64,000 nucleotides of DNA from assembly GCF_005221325.1 (NCBI RefSeq), contig NZ_CP039888.1, positions 1,736,001 to 1,800,000 on the forward strand, written 5' to 3'. Shown piece after piece: positions 18,837 through 27,570 of the stretch (positions within the stretch are counted from its first letter, which is position 1; the number at the start of each line of letters is the position of its first letter). The position numbers and the translations under genes are program-made. The DNA is from Agrobacterium tumefaciens. Its GTDB lineage: Bacteria; Pseudomonadota; Alphaproteobacteria; Rhizobiales; Rhizobiaceae. The notes under the pieces are model-generated. The model saw only the letters and a program-made list of their open reading frames with translations, was not told the DNA's origin and ran no database searches.

Positions 18837-20102
18837 TCAGGCCTCGTCCTTCAACGTCTCTTTCTGGGTAATCAGCCTCGCACTGTGCTGGCCGCTCAGA
18901 TAAATCCACAGCCAGCTCCACGCCACGGCCAGCCGCGAGCGCGTTCCGATCAGGAAGTAGATATGGGCAAGCCCCCATATCCACCACGCCAGCACGCCCT
19001 TCAGCTTGAACCGGCCGAAATCGATCACCGCCGCGCGTTTGCCGATGGTGGCCAGATTGCCCTGATGGCTGTAGCGGAAAGGCGATGGCGACGGCTTGCC
19101 CTCCAGCCGCGCCTTGATGACCTTTGCCACATAAGCGCCCTGCTGCTTTGCCGCGGGCGCAATGCCCGGCACCGGCTTGCCGTTCTCCTGATTGACGGCG
19201 GCGGTATCGCCGATGACGAAGATATCAGCATCGTCTTCGAGATGAAGCTGCGGCCCGACGATAACACGCCCTGCCCTGTCGCCCGCGGCATTCAGCCACT
19301 TGGCGGCCGGAGAGGCCTGCACACCGGCAGCCCAGACGACGGTGCGGCAGGGATAATAGGTCTCGCCCACCGTCACGCCCTCATCCGTGCAGGCCGTCAC
19401 CGGCGTGCCGAGCAGGACCTCGACGCCGAGCTTCTCAAGCGCTTCCTTCGCATAGGTCGAAAGATCCTCCGTAAAGACCGGCAGGACGCGAGGGCCGGCC
19501 TCGACAAGTAGAACACGGGTCTTTGTGGTATCGACATTGCGGAATTCCGCCGGCAGCGCCCTGTGGGCAAGCTCGGCAATCATGCCCGCCATTTCCACGC
19601 CGGTCGGGCCCGCCCCGATGATGACGAAGGTCAGCAGCGCCTGCCGCTCCTCTTCACTGGTGGCAAGTTCTGCCCTTTCGAAGGCCAGAAGCAGGCGGCG
19701 GCGGATCGTCGTTGCATCTTCCAGCGTCTTGAGGCCGGGGGCGGAACGCTCCCACTCGTCGCGGCCGAAATAGGCGTGACGGGCGCCGGTGGCCAGCACC
19801 AGCGTATCGAAGCCGATCACCTGGCCCGAATTCAGCTGCACGGTCCGCGCCGCACGGTCCACGCCGGTCACCTCCGCAAGCAGGGTCGTCACCTCCTTGC
19901 GGTCGCGGTAAAGATGGCGGATCGGCCAGGCGATTTCGGATGTCGCCAGCGCCGTCGTCGCAACCTGATACAGCAGGGGCTGGAACAGGTGGTGATTGCG
20001 ACGGTCGATCAATGTGATGCGGACAGGGGCCCCCTCCAGCCCGTGCACCAGTTGTAAACCGCCGAAGCCTCCACCCACGACGACAACATGATGTTCTTGC
20101 AT
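18837..20102 (-). CDS. ndh: Type II NADH:quinone oxidoreductase (NDH-2)
   Basis: Protein of 421 residues from the ATG at 20102, preceded by GGAAGG; the frame upstream to 20153 is not needed. Two dinucleotide folds are visible: VVVVGGGFGGLQLV for FAD near the N-terminus and VIIGAGPTGVEMAGMIAEL for NADH in the middle. FVIGDTAAV with GIAPAAKQQGAYVA gives the FAD/quinone contacts. The amphipathic C-terminal stretch (LKGVLAWWIWGLAHIYFLIG) anchors it to the membrane face. It oxidises NADH and passes electrons to ubiquinone without pumping protons. It is 72 bases downstream of pdxJ in the same direction. Confidence 0.92.
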   Translation of the reverse strand: MQEHHVVVVGGGFGGLQLVHGLEGAPVRITLIDRRNHHLFQPLLYQVATTALATSEIAWPIRHLYRDRKEVTTLLAEVTGVDRAARTVQLNSGQVIGFDTLVLATGARHAYFGRDEWERSAPGLKTLEDATTIRRRLLLAFERAELATSEEERQALLTFVIIGAGPTGVEMAGMIAELAHRALPAEFRNVDTTKTRVLLVEAGPRVLPVFTEDLSTYAKEALEKLGVEVLLGTPVTACTDEGVTVGETYYPCRTVVWAAGVQASPAAKWLNAAGDRAGRVIVGPQLHLEDDADIFVIGDTAAVNQENGKPVPGIAPAAKQQGAYVAKVIKARLEGKPSPSPFRYSHQGNLATIGKRAAVIDFGRFKLKGVLAWWIWGLAHIYFLIGTRSRLAVAWSWLWIYLSGQHSARLITQKETLKDEA

Positions 20103-20174
20103 ATGTCTCTGCCTTCCAAATCTCGCGCACGGAGCATGCGCAAGGCAGAGCATAGGCGAAAAAATTGACTTTGG

Positions 20175-20930
20175 TTATGAATTAGCCTGACCGCAGGCCT
20201 GACAAAAACGCCGGACTGTTTCGGCCATGCCATATTCCAGCGCATCTGCCGTCAGCCCGTGGCCGATCGAAACCTCGGCGAGATTGGGAATGCGTTTCAT
20301 CAGCCTAGGCAGGTTCGCCACCGTCAGATCATGGCCGGCATTGACCGCAAGCCCGAGTGCGGTGGCATGATCCGCCGTCTGCCCGAGCTTCTCGACAAGC
20401 ACGTCAGCCTTTTGAGGATCGTCAAAACAACCGCCATAGGGGCCGGTATAAAGCTCGATGCGGGCAGCTCCCGTCTCGGCCGCCAGCTCCACGGGCTCGC
20501 GTTCCCCGTCGCCATCGGCAAACAGCGAAACGCGCATGCCGCCAGCCTTCAGGCGACTGACGACATCTTTCAGGAAAACGGCATGTTTGCGGAAATCCCA
20601 GCCATGGTCCGATGTCGCCTGCGACGGGTCGTCAGGCACCAGCGTCACCTGTTCCGGCTGGGTCTTTTCGCAAAGAACGAGAAAATCCTCGGTCGGATAC
20701 CCTTCGATGTTGAATTCCGCGCCGGGGAAGCGGTCGTCGATCAGCGCCCGCAGCACTGGCAGGTCCGAAAAGCGGATATGGCGCTGGTCGGGCCGCGGGT
20801 GTACAGTCAGCCCGCTTGCACCCGCCGAGAGCGCAATCTGCCCGAAATGCGCGACATCCGGCCAGGGAAGATCGCGACGGTTGCGTAACATGGCAATTGC
20901 GTTCAGATTGACGGAAAGTTTTGCAGGCAT
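20175..20930 (-). CDS. pdxJ: Pyridoxine 5'-phosphate synthase
   Basis: Enzyme of 251 residues from the ATG at 20930; a GTG upstream at 20960 is less likely as [17 protein letters not shown] is the usual N-terminus. It condenses 1-deoxyxylulose 5-phosphate with 3-amino-2-oxopropyl phosphate in the DXP-dependent vitamin B6 pathway. TIM-barrel signatures include [20 protein letters not shown] (phosphate-binding loop), [12 protein letters not shown] with the catalytic Glu, [19 protein letters not shown] and [13 protein letters not shown] near the C-terminus. No other pdx gene is adjacent. Confidence 0.96.
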   Translation of the reverse strand: MPAKLSVNLNAIAMLRNRRDLPWPDVAHFGQIALSAGASGLTVHPRPDQRHIRFSDLPVLRALIDDRFPGAEFNIEGYPTEDFLVLCEKTQPEQVTLVPDDPSQATSDHGWDFRKHAVFLKDVVSRLKAGGMRVSLFADGDGEREPVELAAETGAARIELYTGPYGGCFDDPQKADVLVEKLGQTADHATALGLAVNAGHDLTVANLPRLMKRIPNLAEVSIGHGLTADALEYGMAETVRRFCQACGQANS

Positions 20931-21164
20931 GGCATCGGGGCTCCGGTTCGGAATTGACACCTTGTTTCACGCAGGTTGACGCCAACCGCAAGGAGGCCGA
21001 TAAAATTTTTTAAAGGTGCGGGAACGAAAGCAGGCAATACACGTTACGGTTCTTATGCAGCGTTCGGCAAAATGTCTTGATCAGAAGACAGGTTCGTGGC
21101 GGGGAACACATAACGGATGCCATAAAAAGCAGGCACACTGTCAAAAAGCGTGAAGGGGGAGACG

Positions 21165-21860
21165 ATGCAGGATGGCAGGATGCCGTTTGACCACGGCGAT
21201 GAGGACAAACCCAATCTAAGGATCAGCAGCTTTCTACCGGATGTGAGCCTGCCTTCCTCCCTGCCCGCCGAACCGGTTCCCATCGCCGACATGGCCAATA
21301 TTTTCGGGGTAACCCACCGGACACTGCATTTTTACGAGGAAAAGGCACTGCTGACCTCGAGGCGTATCGGCCAGATGCGCGTTTATACCCACCGCAACGT
21401 CCAGCGCATGGCCGTCATCAACGTCTGTCGCGAAGTGGGCATCTCTGTCGCCGCGATTACCGAGATCATGGAAAAACTCGTCCGTTCGCTCTCGCAGGAA
21501 GAGGCAGACGACATATTTCACGCCGCATTGCGGCAGCGGAAAAGGGAATTGACCGCCGAGCTTTCCACCCTCCAGCGTCAGGCCCAGCAGATCGAGGAAT
21601 TGCTGGTGACGGAGACGGATTCGGAGGGCATGGATGGCACTGAGCGGGCGCCGGCCAAGGACATTGCCCTGACCGACAACGAACGCAAATGTCTGGAACT
21701 GATGGCAGAGGGTTATGCGCCGGTGCGGCTTGCCCGTGCCCTTGGCCTTTCAGGCAGCGATCTCAACATGCTCGAGGCAAAGATCATCGGCAAGTTCAAC
21801 GCCAGCAACCGCTTTCAGGCGGTCGCCAAGGCAGTTTTGCTCGGCGTCATCCGCGCCTGA
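21165..21860 (+). CDS. Regulator with an N-terminal MerR domain and a C-terminal LuxR-like HTH
   Basis: Protein of 231 residues. The ATG at 21165 follows GGGGGAG. Residues about 39-105 are a MerR winged helix: PIADMANIFGVTHRTLHFYEEKALL, then GQMRVYTHRNVQRM. A coiled coil that would dimerise the protein covers about 112-150. Residues 169-231 (LTDNERKCLELMAEGYAPVRLARALGLSGSDLNMLEAKIIGKFNASNRFQAVAKAVLLG) have the layout of a LuxR/GerE helix-turn-helix. No effector-binding Cys cluster or GyrI-like domain is present. Two DNA-binding domains around one coiled coil is an unusual layout. Its target is unknown. The stop codon abuts the convergent helicase gene. Confidence 0.8.
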   Translation: MQDGRMPFDHGDEDKPNLRISSFLPDVSLPSSLPAEPVPIADMANIFGVTHRTLHFYEEKALLTSRRIGQMRVYTHRNVQRMAVINVCREVGISVAAITEIMEKLVRSLSQEEADDIFHAALRQRKRELTAELSTLQRQAQQIEELLVTETDSEGMDGTERAPAKDIALTDNERKCLELMAEGYAPVRLARALGLSGSDLNMLEAKIIGKFNASNRFQAVAKAVLLGVIRA

Positions 21861-22988
21861 TCAACGAACGATCGTCAGGGTTTCGGCCGCGCGGGTGATG
21901 GCGGTATAAAGCCATCTTTCGCGGGAATCCCGGAAGGCATAGCTCTCGTCGAAGAGAACCACATTGTTCCATTGCGAACCCTGCGCCTTGTGCACGGTCA
22001 GCGCATAACCGAAATCGAACTCGTCGTAGCGTTTGCGGGTCGACCACGGAATTTCTGTCTCCACATCCTCGAAGGCCGCCTTCAGCAATTTGATCTTGGC
22101 GGCACCGCGATCCATATCGTCGTCTTCCGGCCTTATCATCAGGTTGATCCCGGGCTTCACCGTCTCGCGCGAAGAACTCATCACCTGCCACAACGAGCCG
22201 TTGAGCAGGCCCTTGGCCGGATCGTTGCGAAGGCAGACCAGCTTGTCGCCGGACTGCGGATAATCGGCGGAAAACCCTTTGAGCTCGCGAAGCCGCTGAT
22301 TGTAGCGGCGGCGGGTGCGGTTGGTGCCGACCAGAACCTGATCGGCCTCCAGCACGAGCGACTGCGTCACTTCGGATTTGGAAATCACCTGCGCGGAGCC
22401 ATAATCGCCACGCATGATCTCGCGGCCCTCGCGCACGTCCATGGCAAGATGGATGATGGGATTGTCCTTTGCCTGTCGGTGGATTTCCGACAGCAGATAA
22501 TCCGGCTCCTGTTCGGTAAAGTAGCCACCGCCCGAAACCGGCGGTAGCTGGCCGGGATCGCCGAGCACGAGGATCGGCGTGCCAAAACTCATCAGATCCT
22601 TGCCGAGCTGCTCGTCCACCATCGAACATTCGTCGATGATGATGAGCGCTGCCTTGGCGAGCGGGCTCTGGCGGTTGATGGAGAACATCGGCGCGATCGA
22701 GGTCTTGCCGGTCTCCTCGTCTTCGACAGTTTCTTCGCCGCGCGGGCGGTAGATCAGCGAATGGATGGTGCGGGCATTGGTCGCCCCGCGCGAACGCAGC
22801 ACCTGCGCCGCCTTGCCGGTGAAGGCCGCAAACAGCACTTCGCCATCGACATTTTCCGCAAAATGTTTGGCAAGCGTCGTCTTGCCCGTTCCGGCATAAC
22901 CGAACAACCGGAAAACCGGCGTCCGGCCTTCTTTCAGCCAGCGGGAAACAGCCTTGAGCGCTTCGTCCTGTTGCGGTGAAAATAACAT
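21861..22988 (-). CDS. RecD/Dda-like superfamily 1 DNA helicase
   Basis: Helicase of 375 residues, much shorter than RecD (about 600) or RecD2 (700+). Walker A GYAGTGKTT is at 30-38. Motif Ia is FTGKAAQVL, and ALIIIDECSMVDE is the DExx box. GDPGQLPPV is motif III, EIHRQ motif IV, TVHKAQGSQW motif V and LYTAITRAAETLTIV motif VI. The size and motifs fit single-domain 5'-3' helicases of the Dda/RecD type without the N-terminal RecB-interaction part. It may act in repair or restart of forks. The gene stands alone, and the divergent SDR gene starts about 120 bases beyond it. Confidence 0.9.
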   Translation of the reverse strand: MLFSPQQDEALKAVSRWLKEGRTPVFRLFGYAGTGKTTLAKHFAENVDGEVLFAAFTGKAAQVLRSRGATNARTIHSLIYRPRGEETVEDEETGKTSIAPMFSINRQSPLAKAALIIIDECSMVDEQLGKDLMSFGTPILVLGDPGQLPPVSGGGYFTEQEPDYLLSEIHRQAKDNPIIHLAMDVREGREIMRGDYGSAQVISKSEVTQSLVLEADQVLVGTNRTRRRYNQRLRELKGFSADYPQSGDKLVCLRNDPAKGLLNGSLWQVMSSSRETVKPGINLMIRPEDDDMDRGAAKIKLLKAAFEDVETEIPWSTRKRYDEFDFGYALTVHKAQGSQWNNVVLFDESYAFRDSRERWLYTAITRAAETLTIVR

Positions 22989-23111
22989 GCGCCCTCATCG
23001 CAGGATTCGCGCCTGATGCGCAACAAAAAAGAACGAAAGATGAATCGGGCAATGAGAATGCGGCAATAAAACACGGCTGGTTTTTAAGCCATGGTCGCTA
23101 TCATGCCGCGC

Positions 23112-24398
23112 ATGAAGATATTGATTCTCGGCGCAACAGGTTTCATCGGCTCGGAGGTCGTGCGTAGCCTTCACGGCAGAGGCCACGCCGTCACGGGGCT
23201 GGCACGTTCCGTTACGCGCGCCACAGACAAATGGCCTTTCGCGAAGTGGATTTCCGCCGATCTCGCCCGCATGACACGGGCGGCGGATTGGGACCCGCTG
23301 GTCAGGGATCACGACGCCATTGTCAATTGCGCCGGCGCGCTTCAGGACGGCCTGTCGGACGATCTGGCCGCGACACAGGCAAAAGCCATGCTGGCGCTTT
23401 ACGATGCGGCGTCGCAGGCGGGCGGAAAGCTGGTGATCCAGATATCGGCCCGCACGGCGGGCGCCGCAGCCGACCTGCCCTTCCTCGCCACCAAACGCAG
23501 CGCCGATGAGGCGCTGGCCGCAAGCGGCCTGCCTTACGTCATTCTACGCCCAGCGCTAGTTGTCGGTCGCAATGCCCACGGCGGCACCGCGCTGGTGCGC
23601 GCGCTTGCCGGCTTTCCGCTGGCACTGCCACTCGTTAACGGTACGATGCCGGTTCGAGCGGTCGCGGTCGAGGATGTGGCAGCAGCCGTCTGCGCGGCCA
23701 TCGATGGTGAAATACCGCCCGGCAGCGACCTCGAACTCGCCGCTGAGGAAACACTGACATTGCAGGACGTGGTCACCACGCACCGGCAATGGCTCGGCCT
23801 GCCCCCCGCACCTGTCGTAAACCTTCCGGCGGCACTCACGCGACCTGTCAGCCTGTTGGCGGATGCCGCAGGCAGGCTCGGCTGGCGCTCCCCGCTCCGC
23901 TCGACGGCCATGACGGTCATGTCGGAAGGCATCGTAACGGAGGATGAGACGCGACCGAGGATGTCATCGCTCAAGACCCTGAAACAGACACTGGCCGCCC
24001 ACCCTTCCGGCGTGCAGGACCTGTGGTTTGCCAGATCCTATCTCCTGAAACCCCTCGTCATTCTCTGCCTGTCGTTATTCTGGCTGTTATCCGGCCTCGT
24101 GCCGCTGCTGAACATCAATGGAGCGGCAGCGCATTTTCTGCCCTTCATGCCGCAGATGCCGGCAATCGCCCTCACACTCGCCACCTGCCTCATCGATATC
24201 GCCCTCGGCGTCACCGTCCTGTGGCGGCCGCTGGCCAGAAAGGCGCTCATCGGCATGCTGCTGCTCAGCGCCGCCTATCTGACAGGCGGCAGCCTGCTGG
24301 AGCCGGGCCTGTGGCTCGACCCGCTCGGTCCCCTCGTCAAAGTCCTGCCTTCGGTCGTACTGACCCTTGTTGCCCTCGCCACGCTGGATGAACGCTGA
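23112..24398 (+). CDS. NAD(P)-binding SDR fused to a DoxX-like membrane domain
   Basis: Protein of 428 residues. The first 300 form an atypical SDR: ILGATGFIGSEVVRSLHGRGH is the nucleotide-binding loop and ILRPALVVGRNAHGGTALVRALA a later strand. The usual Tyr-x3-Lys is replaced by a region with FLATKRSADEAL. The last 115 residues hold four hydrophobic segments, a DoxX/SURF4-like membrane bundle. Fusions of an NmrA-like SDR with this domain are known. They probably sense or reduce something at the membrane, but no substrate is established. Start codons at 23091, 23103 and 23112 are all in frame; I chose the one just before MKILILGATG. Its stop overlaps the next start (TGATG). Confidence 0.82.
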   Translation: MKILILGATGFIGSEVVRSLHGRGHAVTGLARSVTRATDKWPFAKWISADLARMTRAADWDPLVRDHDAIVNCAGALQDGLSDDLAATQAKAMLALYDAASQAGGKLVIQISARTAGAAADLPFLATKRSADEALAASGLPYVILRPALVVGRNAHGGTALVRALAGFPLALPLVNGTMPVRAVAVEDVAAAVCAAIDGEIPPGSDLELAAEETLTLQDVVTTHRQWLGLPPAPVVNLPAALTRPVSLLADAAGRLGWRSPLRSTAMTVMSEGIVTEDETRPRMSSLKTLKQTLAAHPSGVQDLWFARSYLLKPLVILCLSLFWLLSGLVPLLNINGAAAHFLPFMPQMPAIALTLATCLIDIALGVTVLWRPLARKALIGMLLLSAAYLTGGSLLEPGLWLDPLGPLVKVLPSVVLTLVALATLDER

Positions 24399-24880
24399 TG
24401 ACGCTTGAGGAATTGCTGCGGCTCGCCCATGTCATCGGCGCAACGGTGCTGTTCGGCACCGGCGCGGGCATCGCCTTTTTCATGGTGATGGCGCGGCGAA
24501 CGGAAAACCCGGCGCTAATCGCGCATGTCGCGGGCACGGTCGTCATTGCCGATACGATCTTCACCGCCACCGCCGCGATCATTCAGCCGGTGACGGGCTA
24601 TTTTCTCGCGCGCATCATCGGCTGGCCGCTGACGGAAGGCTGGATCGCCCTTTCGCTTGGCCTTTATGTCTTCACCGGCATTTTCTGGCTGCCGGTGGTG
24701 TGGATCCAGATCAGGCTGCGCAATATCGCCCGTGATTGCGCCGCCAGGGGAGAAGCCCTGCCGGCGCAATGGTTCCGCCTTTACCGAATCTGGTTTGCCT
24801 GCGGTTTTCCCGCCTTTTTCGCGGTTCTCGGCATCATCTGGCTGATGCTCAACAAGCCGGATATTCCCCTGTTCGGATGA
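24398..24880 (+). CDS. DUF2269 integral membrane protein
   Basis: Protein of 160 residues with four membrane segments and the typical start LRLAHVIGATVLFGTGAGIAFFMVMA of DUF2269. Other family marks are the conserved ITxxx region (VIADTIFTATAAIIQPVTGYFLA) and the C-terminal WFRLYRIWFACGFPAFFAVLGIIWLML. It is translationally coupled to the SDR-DoxX gene by a TGATG overlap, so the two proteins probably function together in the inner membrane. No catalytic residues are evident. The function of the family is unknown. Confidence 0.85.
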   Translation: MTLEELLRLAHVIGATVLFGTGAGIAFFMVMARRTENPALIAHVAGTVVIADTIFTATAAIIQPVTGYFLARIIGWPLTEGWIALSLGLYVFTGIFWLPVVWIQIRLRNIARDCAARGEALPAQWFRLYRIWFACGFPAFFAVLGIIWLMLNKPDIPLFG

Positions 24881-24886
24881 TGCGGC

Positions 24887-25369
24887 TCAATGCGCCGCCT
24901 GCTTCTCGACAAGCTGCGCCAGCTGCTCCGCAACCGTGTTCCAGCCGTCGAAGAACCCCATTTCCGCATGCCTGTCACGGTCGGCAAGGTTATTGTGCAT
25001 GGCATAGGCCACATATTCCATGCCTTCAGGATGATCGCAAAACGTCATCACGGCGGTCAGGAACGGCTGGGCGGAGGGGCGAAAACCCGCCGTCAGCGCA
25101 TCGGTGAAAATAAGACGCTGCTCATGATCCACCGCCAGGAAACAGCCGCTGACATGCTGGCCAAATTCCTTGCCGTCGTCGCTGTAGCGTGTCTCGAAAG
25201 CACCGCCGGGGTGAAGCTCCATTTTGTCCACCCGGCACTGACCGGGATGCGGCACCCACCATTGTTCCAGGCTGGCCTTATCAGTCCAGGCATTCCAGAC
25301 AAGCCGGCGCGGCGCCTTGATGATGCGTGAAATCTTAAGGTCGAGATCAGGATTGAAAGTCTCGGTCAT
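24887..25369 (-). CDS. SRPBCC/AHSA1 family protein
   Basis: Protein of 160 residues with the helix-grip fold. KISRIIKAPRRLVWNAWTDKASLEQWWVPHPGQ is the N-terminal strand-helix signature of AHSA1-like proteins; LIFTDALTAGFRPSAQPFLTAVMTF and EGMEYVAYAMH cover the middle strands. It overlaps the ArsR gene upstream by four bases (ATGA), so both are made from one message. AHSA1-like proteins next to ArsR regulators bind or process small hydrophobic compounds, but the ligand is not known. A similar pair, with different sequence, lies at 29314-30208. Confidence 0.87.
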   Translation of the reverse strand: MTETFNPDLDLKISRIIKAPRRLVWNAWTDKASLEQWWVPHPGQCRVDKMELHPGGAFETRYSDDGKEFGQHVSGCFLAVDHEQRLIFTDALTAGFRPSAQPFLTAVMTFCDHPEGMEYVAYAMHNNLADRDRHAEMGFFDGWNTVAEQLAQLVEKQAAH

Positions 25370-25725
25370 TGGTCATTCTCCCCTTTGCTGGACATCCTGT
25401 CCTTTTGTGCCATGACGAATTGTTCGAGCCGGTCGGTGCGGCCCTCCCAGATGGCGCGCTGTTGCGAAAGCCAGCCATCGAGCATGGAAAACCTCTGTTT
25501 CTCCAGCGAGCAGAAGCGGACACGCCCCTGCTTGCGCGTCACGATCAGCCCCGCCTCCTCCAGCTGGCGGATATGTTTCATGAAGGATGGCAGGGCCATA
25601 TCGAAGGGTTCGGCCAGCGTTCCGATGCTCGCCTCACCACCGCCCAGCCGCAGTATCACCGCCCTGCGGGTCGGATCGGCAAGAGACTGGAAGATATCGT
25701 CGAGCGCGTCTGAATAGTTTTCCAT
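25366..25725 (-). CDS. ArsR family regulator, paired with an SRPBCC gene (module 1)
   Basis: Protein of 119 residues from the ATG at 25725. The winged helix-turn-helix is complete: FQSLADPTRRAVILRLGGGEASIGTLAEPFDMALPSFMKHIRQLEEAGLIVTRKQGRVRFCSL. It lacks the metal-binding ELCVCDL-type motif of the arsenic sensors, so it probably responds to an organic ligand or by another mechanism. The stop overlaps the start of the SRPBCC gene. It is divergent from the secreted YxFxxD protein gene and may control either. Confidence 0.9.
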   Translation of the reverse strand: MENYSDALDDIFQSLADPTRRAVILRLGGGEASIGTLAEPFDMALPSFMKHIRQLEEAGLIVTRKQGRVRFCSLEKQRFSMLDGWLSQQRAIWEGRTDRLEQFVMAQKDRMSSKGENDQ

Positions 25726-25863
25726 AAGGCTAACTATCATGGCGAAACACTTAGCTCAATGGATAAGTTTAAAAAAATCTCGAGGCGGGGAATAAACCGG
25801 CGGCCGGCGGTGTCTCTTGATGTGCTGGCGGCTTGAGCCGCCCGAACCAAGGAGGATATGTCC

Positions 25864-26238
25864 ATGAAGATCCGCTTTCTCGTTCCCGCCCTCGTTCTGG
25901 CTTTTGCCGGAACGGCCTATGCCGCGCCGGCGGTCGAAACGGTCAAGACCGACAAAGGCAATGTGCTTGCCGGGGAAAAAGGCATGACGCTCTACACTTT
26001 CAAGAACGACAAGAAGGGCGTATCCAATTGTTACGACAAATGCGCGGTGAACTGGCCGCCGTTTTTCGCAGCCGCCAGTGACAAGGCCGAGGGCGCTTAT
26101 TCCCTCTTGAAGCGCAAGGACGGCAAGATGCAGTGGGCAAAGGACGGCATGCCGCTTTATTACTGGGTCAAGGACACGAAAAAGGGCGATGCCACCGGCG
26201 ACGGTATGAACGGTGTATGGGATGCCGCAAAACCCTGA
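25864..26238 (+). CDS. Secreted protein with YxFxxD-type repeats (COG4315 family)
   Basis: Protein of 124 residues with a 21-residue signal peptide ending in YAA. The mature part carries two repeats of the family signature Y-x-[FWY]-x-x-D: YTFKND and YYWVKD. A conserved Cys pair (SNCYDKCAVNWPPFF) may form a disulfide. Such proteins are usually found next to ECF sigma factors in alphaproteobacteria and are thought to be periplasmic or surface-exposed; no activity is known. The ECF sigma gene begins before its stop codon, so it belongs to the sigma operon as either effector or sensor. Confidence 0.88.
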   Translation: MKIRFLVPALVLAFAGTAYAAPAVETVKTDKGNVLAGEKGMTLYTFKNDKKGVSNCYDKCAVNWPPFFAAASDKAEGAYSLLKRKDGKMQWAKDGMPLYYWVKDTKKGDATGDGMNGVWDAAKP

Positions 26239-26779
26239 TGGCATGAATGGTGAAACGCGGGGGAGCCACTCCCCCGCAGCCGGCAGCTTCGAGGCGGAAA
26301 TGCTGGCGCTGATACCCATGCTGCGCCGTTATTCCCGCAGCCTTTCCCGTTCCGACGCAGATGGCGAGGACCTGTTGCAGGACTGCGTGGAAAAGGCACT
26401 TGCCAATAAAAGGCAATGGCGCGGAACAGGGTTGAAAACATGGGCTTACACGATAATGACGAATCTTTATCGCAACCGCCACCGCGCCGAGAAACGTCAC
26501 CCGTCGGAAAGCCTCGACGGCCACGAGACAATCGCCCTCCCGGACACGCTCTCCGACACGCTGGAGAACGACCGGCTGCATGGCGCGCTGGCACTTCTCT
26601 CACCGGATATGCGGGCAGTGCTGATGCTGGTGACGGTGGAGGGCTACAGCTATCAGGAGGCGGCAGAGACCTTGGCGATCCCGCTCGGCACCGTCATGTC
26701 CAGACTGTCCCGCGCCCGCGAAACCCTGCGCCAGCATCTGGCGGCGGATAATATCATTCCCCTGCGGAGACCACGATGA
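26222..26779 (+). CDS. ECF RNA polymerase sigma factor
   Basis: Sigma factor of 185 residues if the ATG at 26222 is used; GTG 26213 and ATG 26243 are alternatives and no strong ribosome site decides. Region 2 is complete (MLALIPMLRRYSRSLSRSDADGEDLLQDCVEKALANK, then LKTWAYTIMTNLYRNRHRAEKR). Region 4 has LSPDMRAVLMLVTVEGYSYQEAAETLAIPLGTVMSRLSRARETL. There is no C-terminal extension or SnoaL domain. The gene overlaps both neighbours: the secreted-protein gene before it, and the anti-sigma gene after it by four bases. The likely role is transcription of an envelope-stress regulon released by the anti-sigma partner. Confidence 0.92.
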   Translation: MPQNPDGMNGETRGSHSPAAGSFEAEMLALIPMLRRYSRSLSRSDADGEDLLQDCVEKALANKRQWRGTGLKTWAYTIMTNLYRNRHRAEKRHPSESLDGHETIALPDTLSDTLENDRLHGALALLSPDMRAVLMLVTVEGYSYQEAAETLAIPLGTVMSRLSRARETLRQHLAADNIIPLRRPR

Positions 26780-27564
26780 AACGGCCCGATGCCATAACCG
26801 AAGACGAACTGCACGCCTATGTCGACGGGCTTCTTTCCGCCGACGATCGTGCGGCTGTTGAGACCTGGCTGGCTGAAAGACCGGAAGACCAGAGCCGCGT
26901 GGAGGCATGGAAAAAACAGGCTGACATTCTGCGCAATGCCTTCGCCTCCTATGCCGCCGCACATCCGCATGACGCGTCGATGCTCGGCCCGCAAAAGAGG
27001 GATCGCACATGGCGGCTGAAACCGGCGCTCCTGCGGACGGCGGCGGCCTTGCTGATCTTCGTGGCGGGCGCAGCAGCCGGCAGGCTGCTGCCCTCCTCCT
27101 TTTCGACGCCACAGGACGTGACCCTGGCATCGCTGACGACGGATATTCCGGCACAGGCGAAATCCGCCTATCTCATCTATGCGAGCGAGGTTCGCCACCC
27201 CGTCGAGGTCGGCGCAGGCGAACAGCAGCACCTTGCGACATGGCTCGGCAAGCGGCTCGGTTACCCCTTCGCCATCCCTGATCTGTCGAAGATCGGATAT
27301 GACCTTGTCGGCGGACGTCTCATTCCCGTCAGCGGCAAGCCGGGGGCGATGCTGATGTATCAGGACAAGACCGGCCGCCGGGTGACGGTGCTGATCGGCC
27401 ATAACGAGGAAAACCGCACCACCAGCTTCCGCATGGCGAGCGCCGACGGCGTCGAAACCTTCTACTGGATCGACAACGAGCTGGGTTATGCGGTTTCCGC
27501 CGAACTGACGCGGGACGAGGTGCAGAAGATCGCCGAGGAATGTTACCGGCAGTTTCCGACGTAA
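26776..27564 (+). CDS. Transmembrane anti-sigma factor
   Basis: Protein of 262 residues. The N-terminal cytoplasmic domain begins ITEDELHAYVDGLLSADDRAAVETWLAERPEDQ, the helical sigma-binding pattern of zf-HC2-like anti-sigmas, but the His-x3-Cys-x2-Cys zinc ligands are absent. A single membrane segment lies near residues 83-101 (LLRTAAALLIFVAGAAAGRLL). The C-terminal 150 residues are periplasmic: they include EVRHPVEVG, GYDLVGGRLIPVSGKPGAMLMYQ and a final helix. The start overlaps the sigma gene by four bases, as expected for a stoichiometric sigma/anti-sigma pair. Confidence 0.9.
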   Translation: MKRPDAITEDELHAYVDGLLSADDRAAVETWLAERPEDQSRVEAWKKQADILRNAFASYAAAHPHDASMLGPQKRDRTWRLKPALLRTAAALLIFVAGAAAGRLLPSSFSTPQDVTLASLTTDIPAQAKSAYLIYASEVRHPVEVGAGEQQHLATWLGKRLGYPFAIPDLSKIGYDLVGGRLIPVSGKPGAMLMYQDKTGRRVTVLIGHNEENRTTSFRMASADGVETFYWIDNELGYAVSAELTRDEVQKIAEECYRQFPT

Positions 27565-27570
27565 AGGCTG

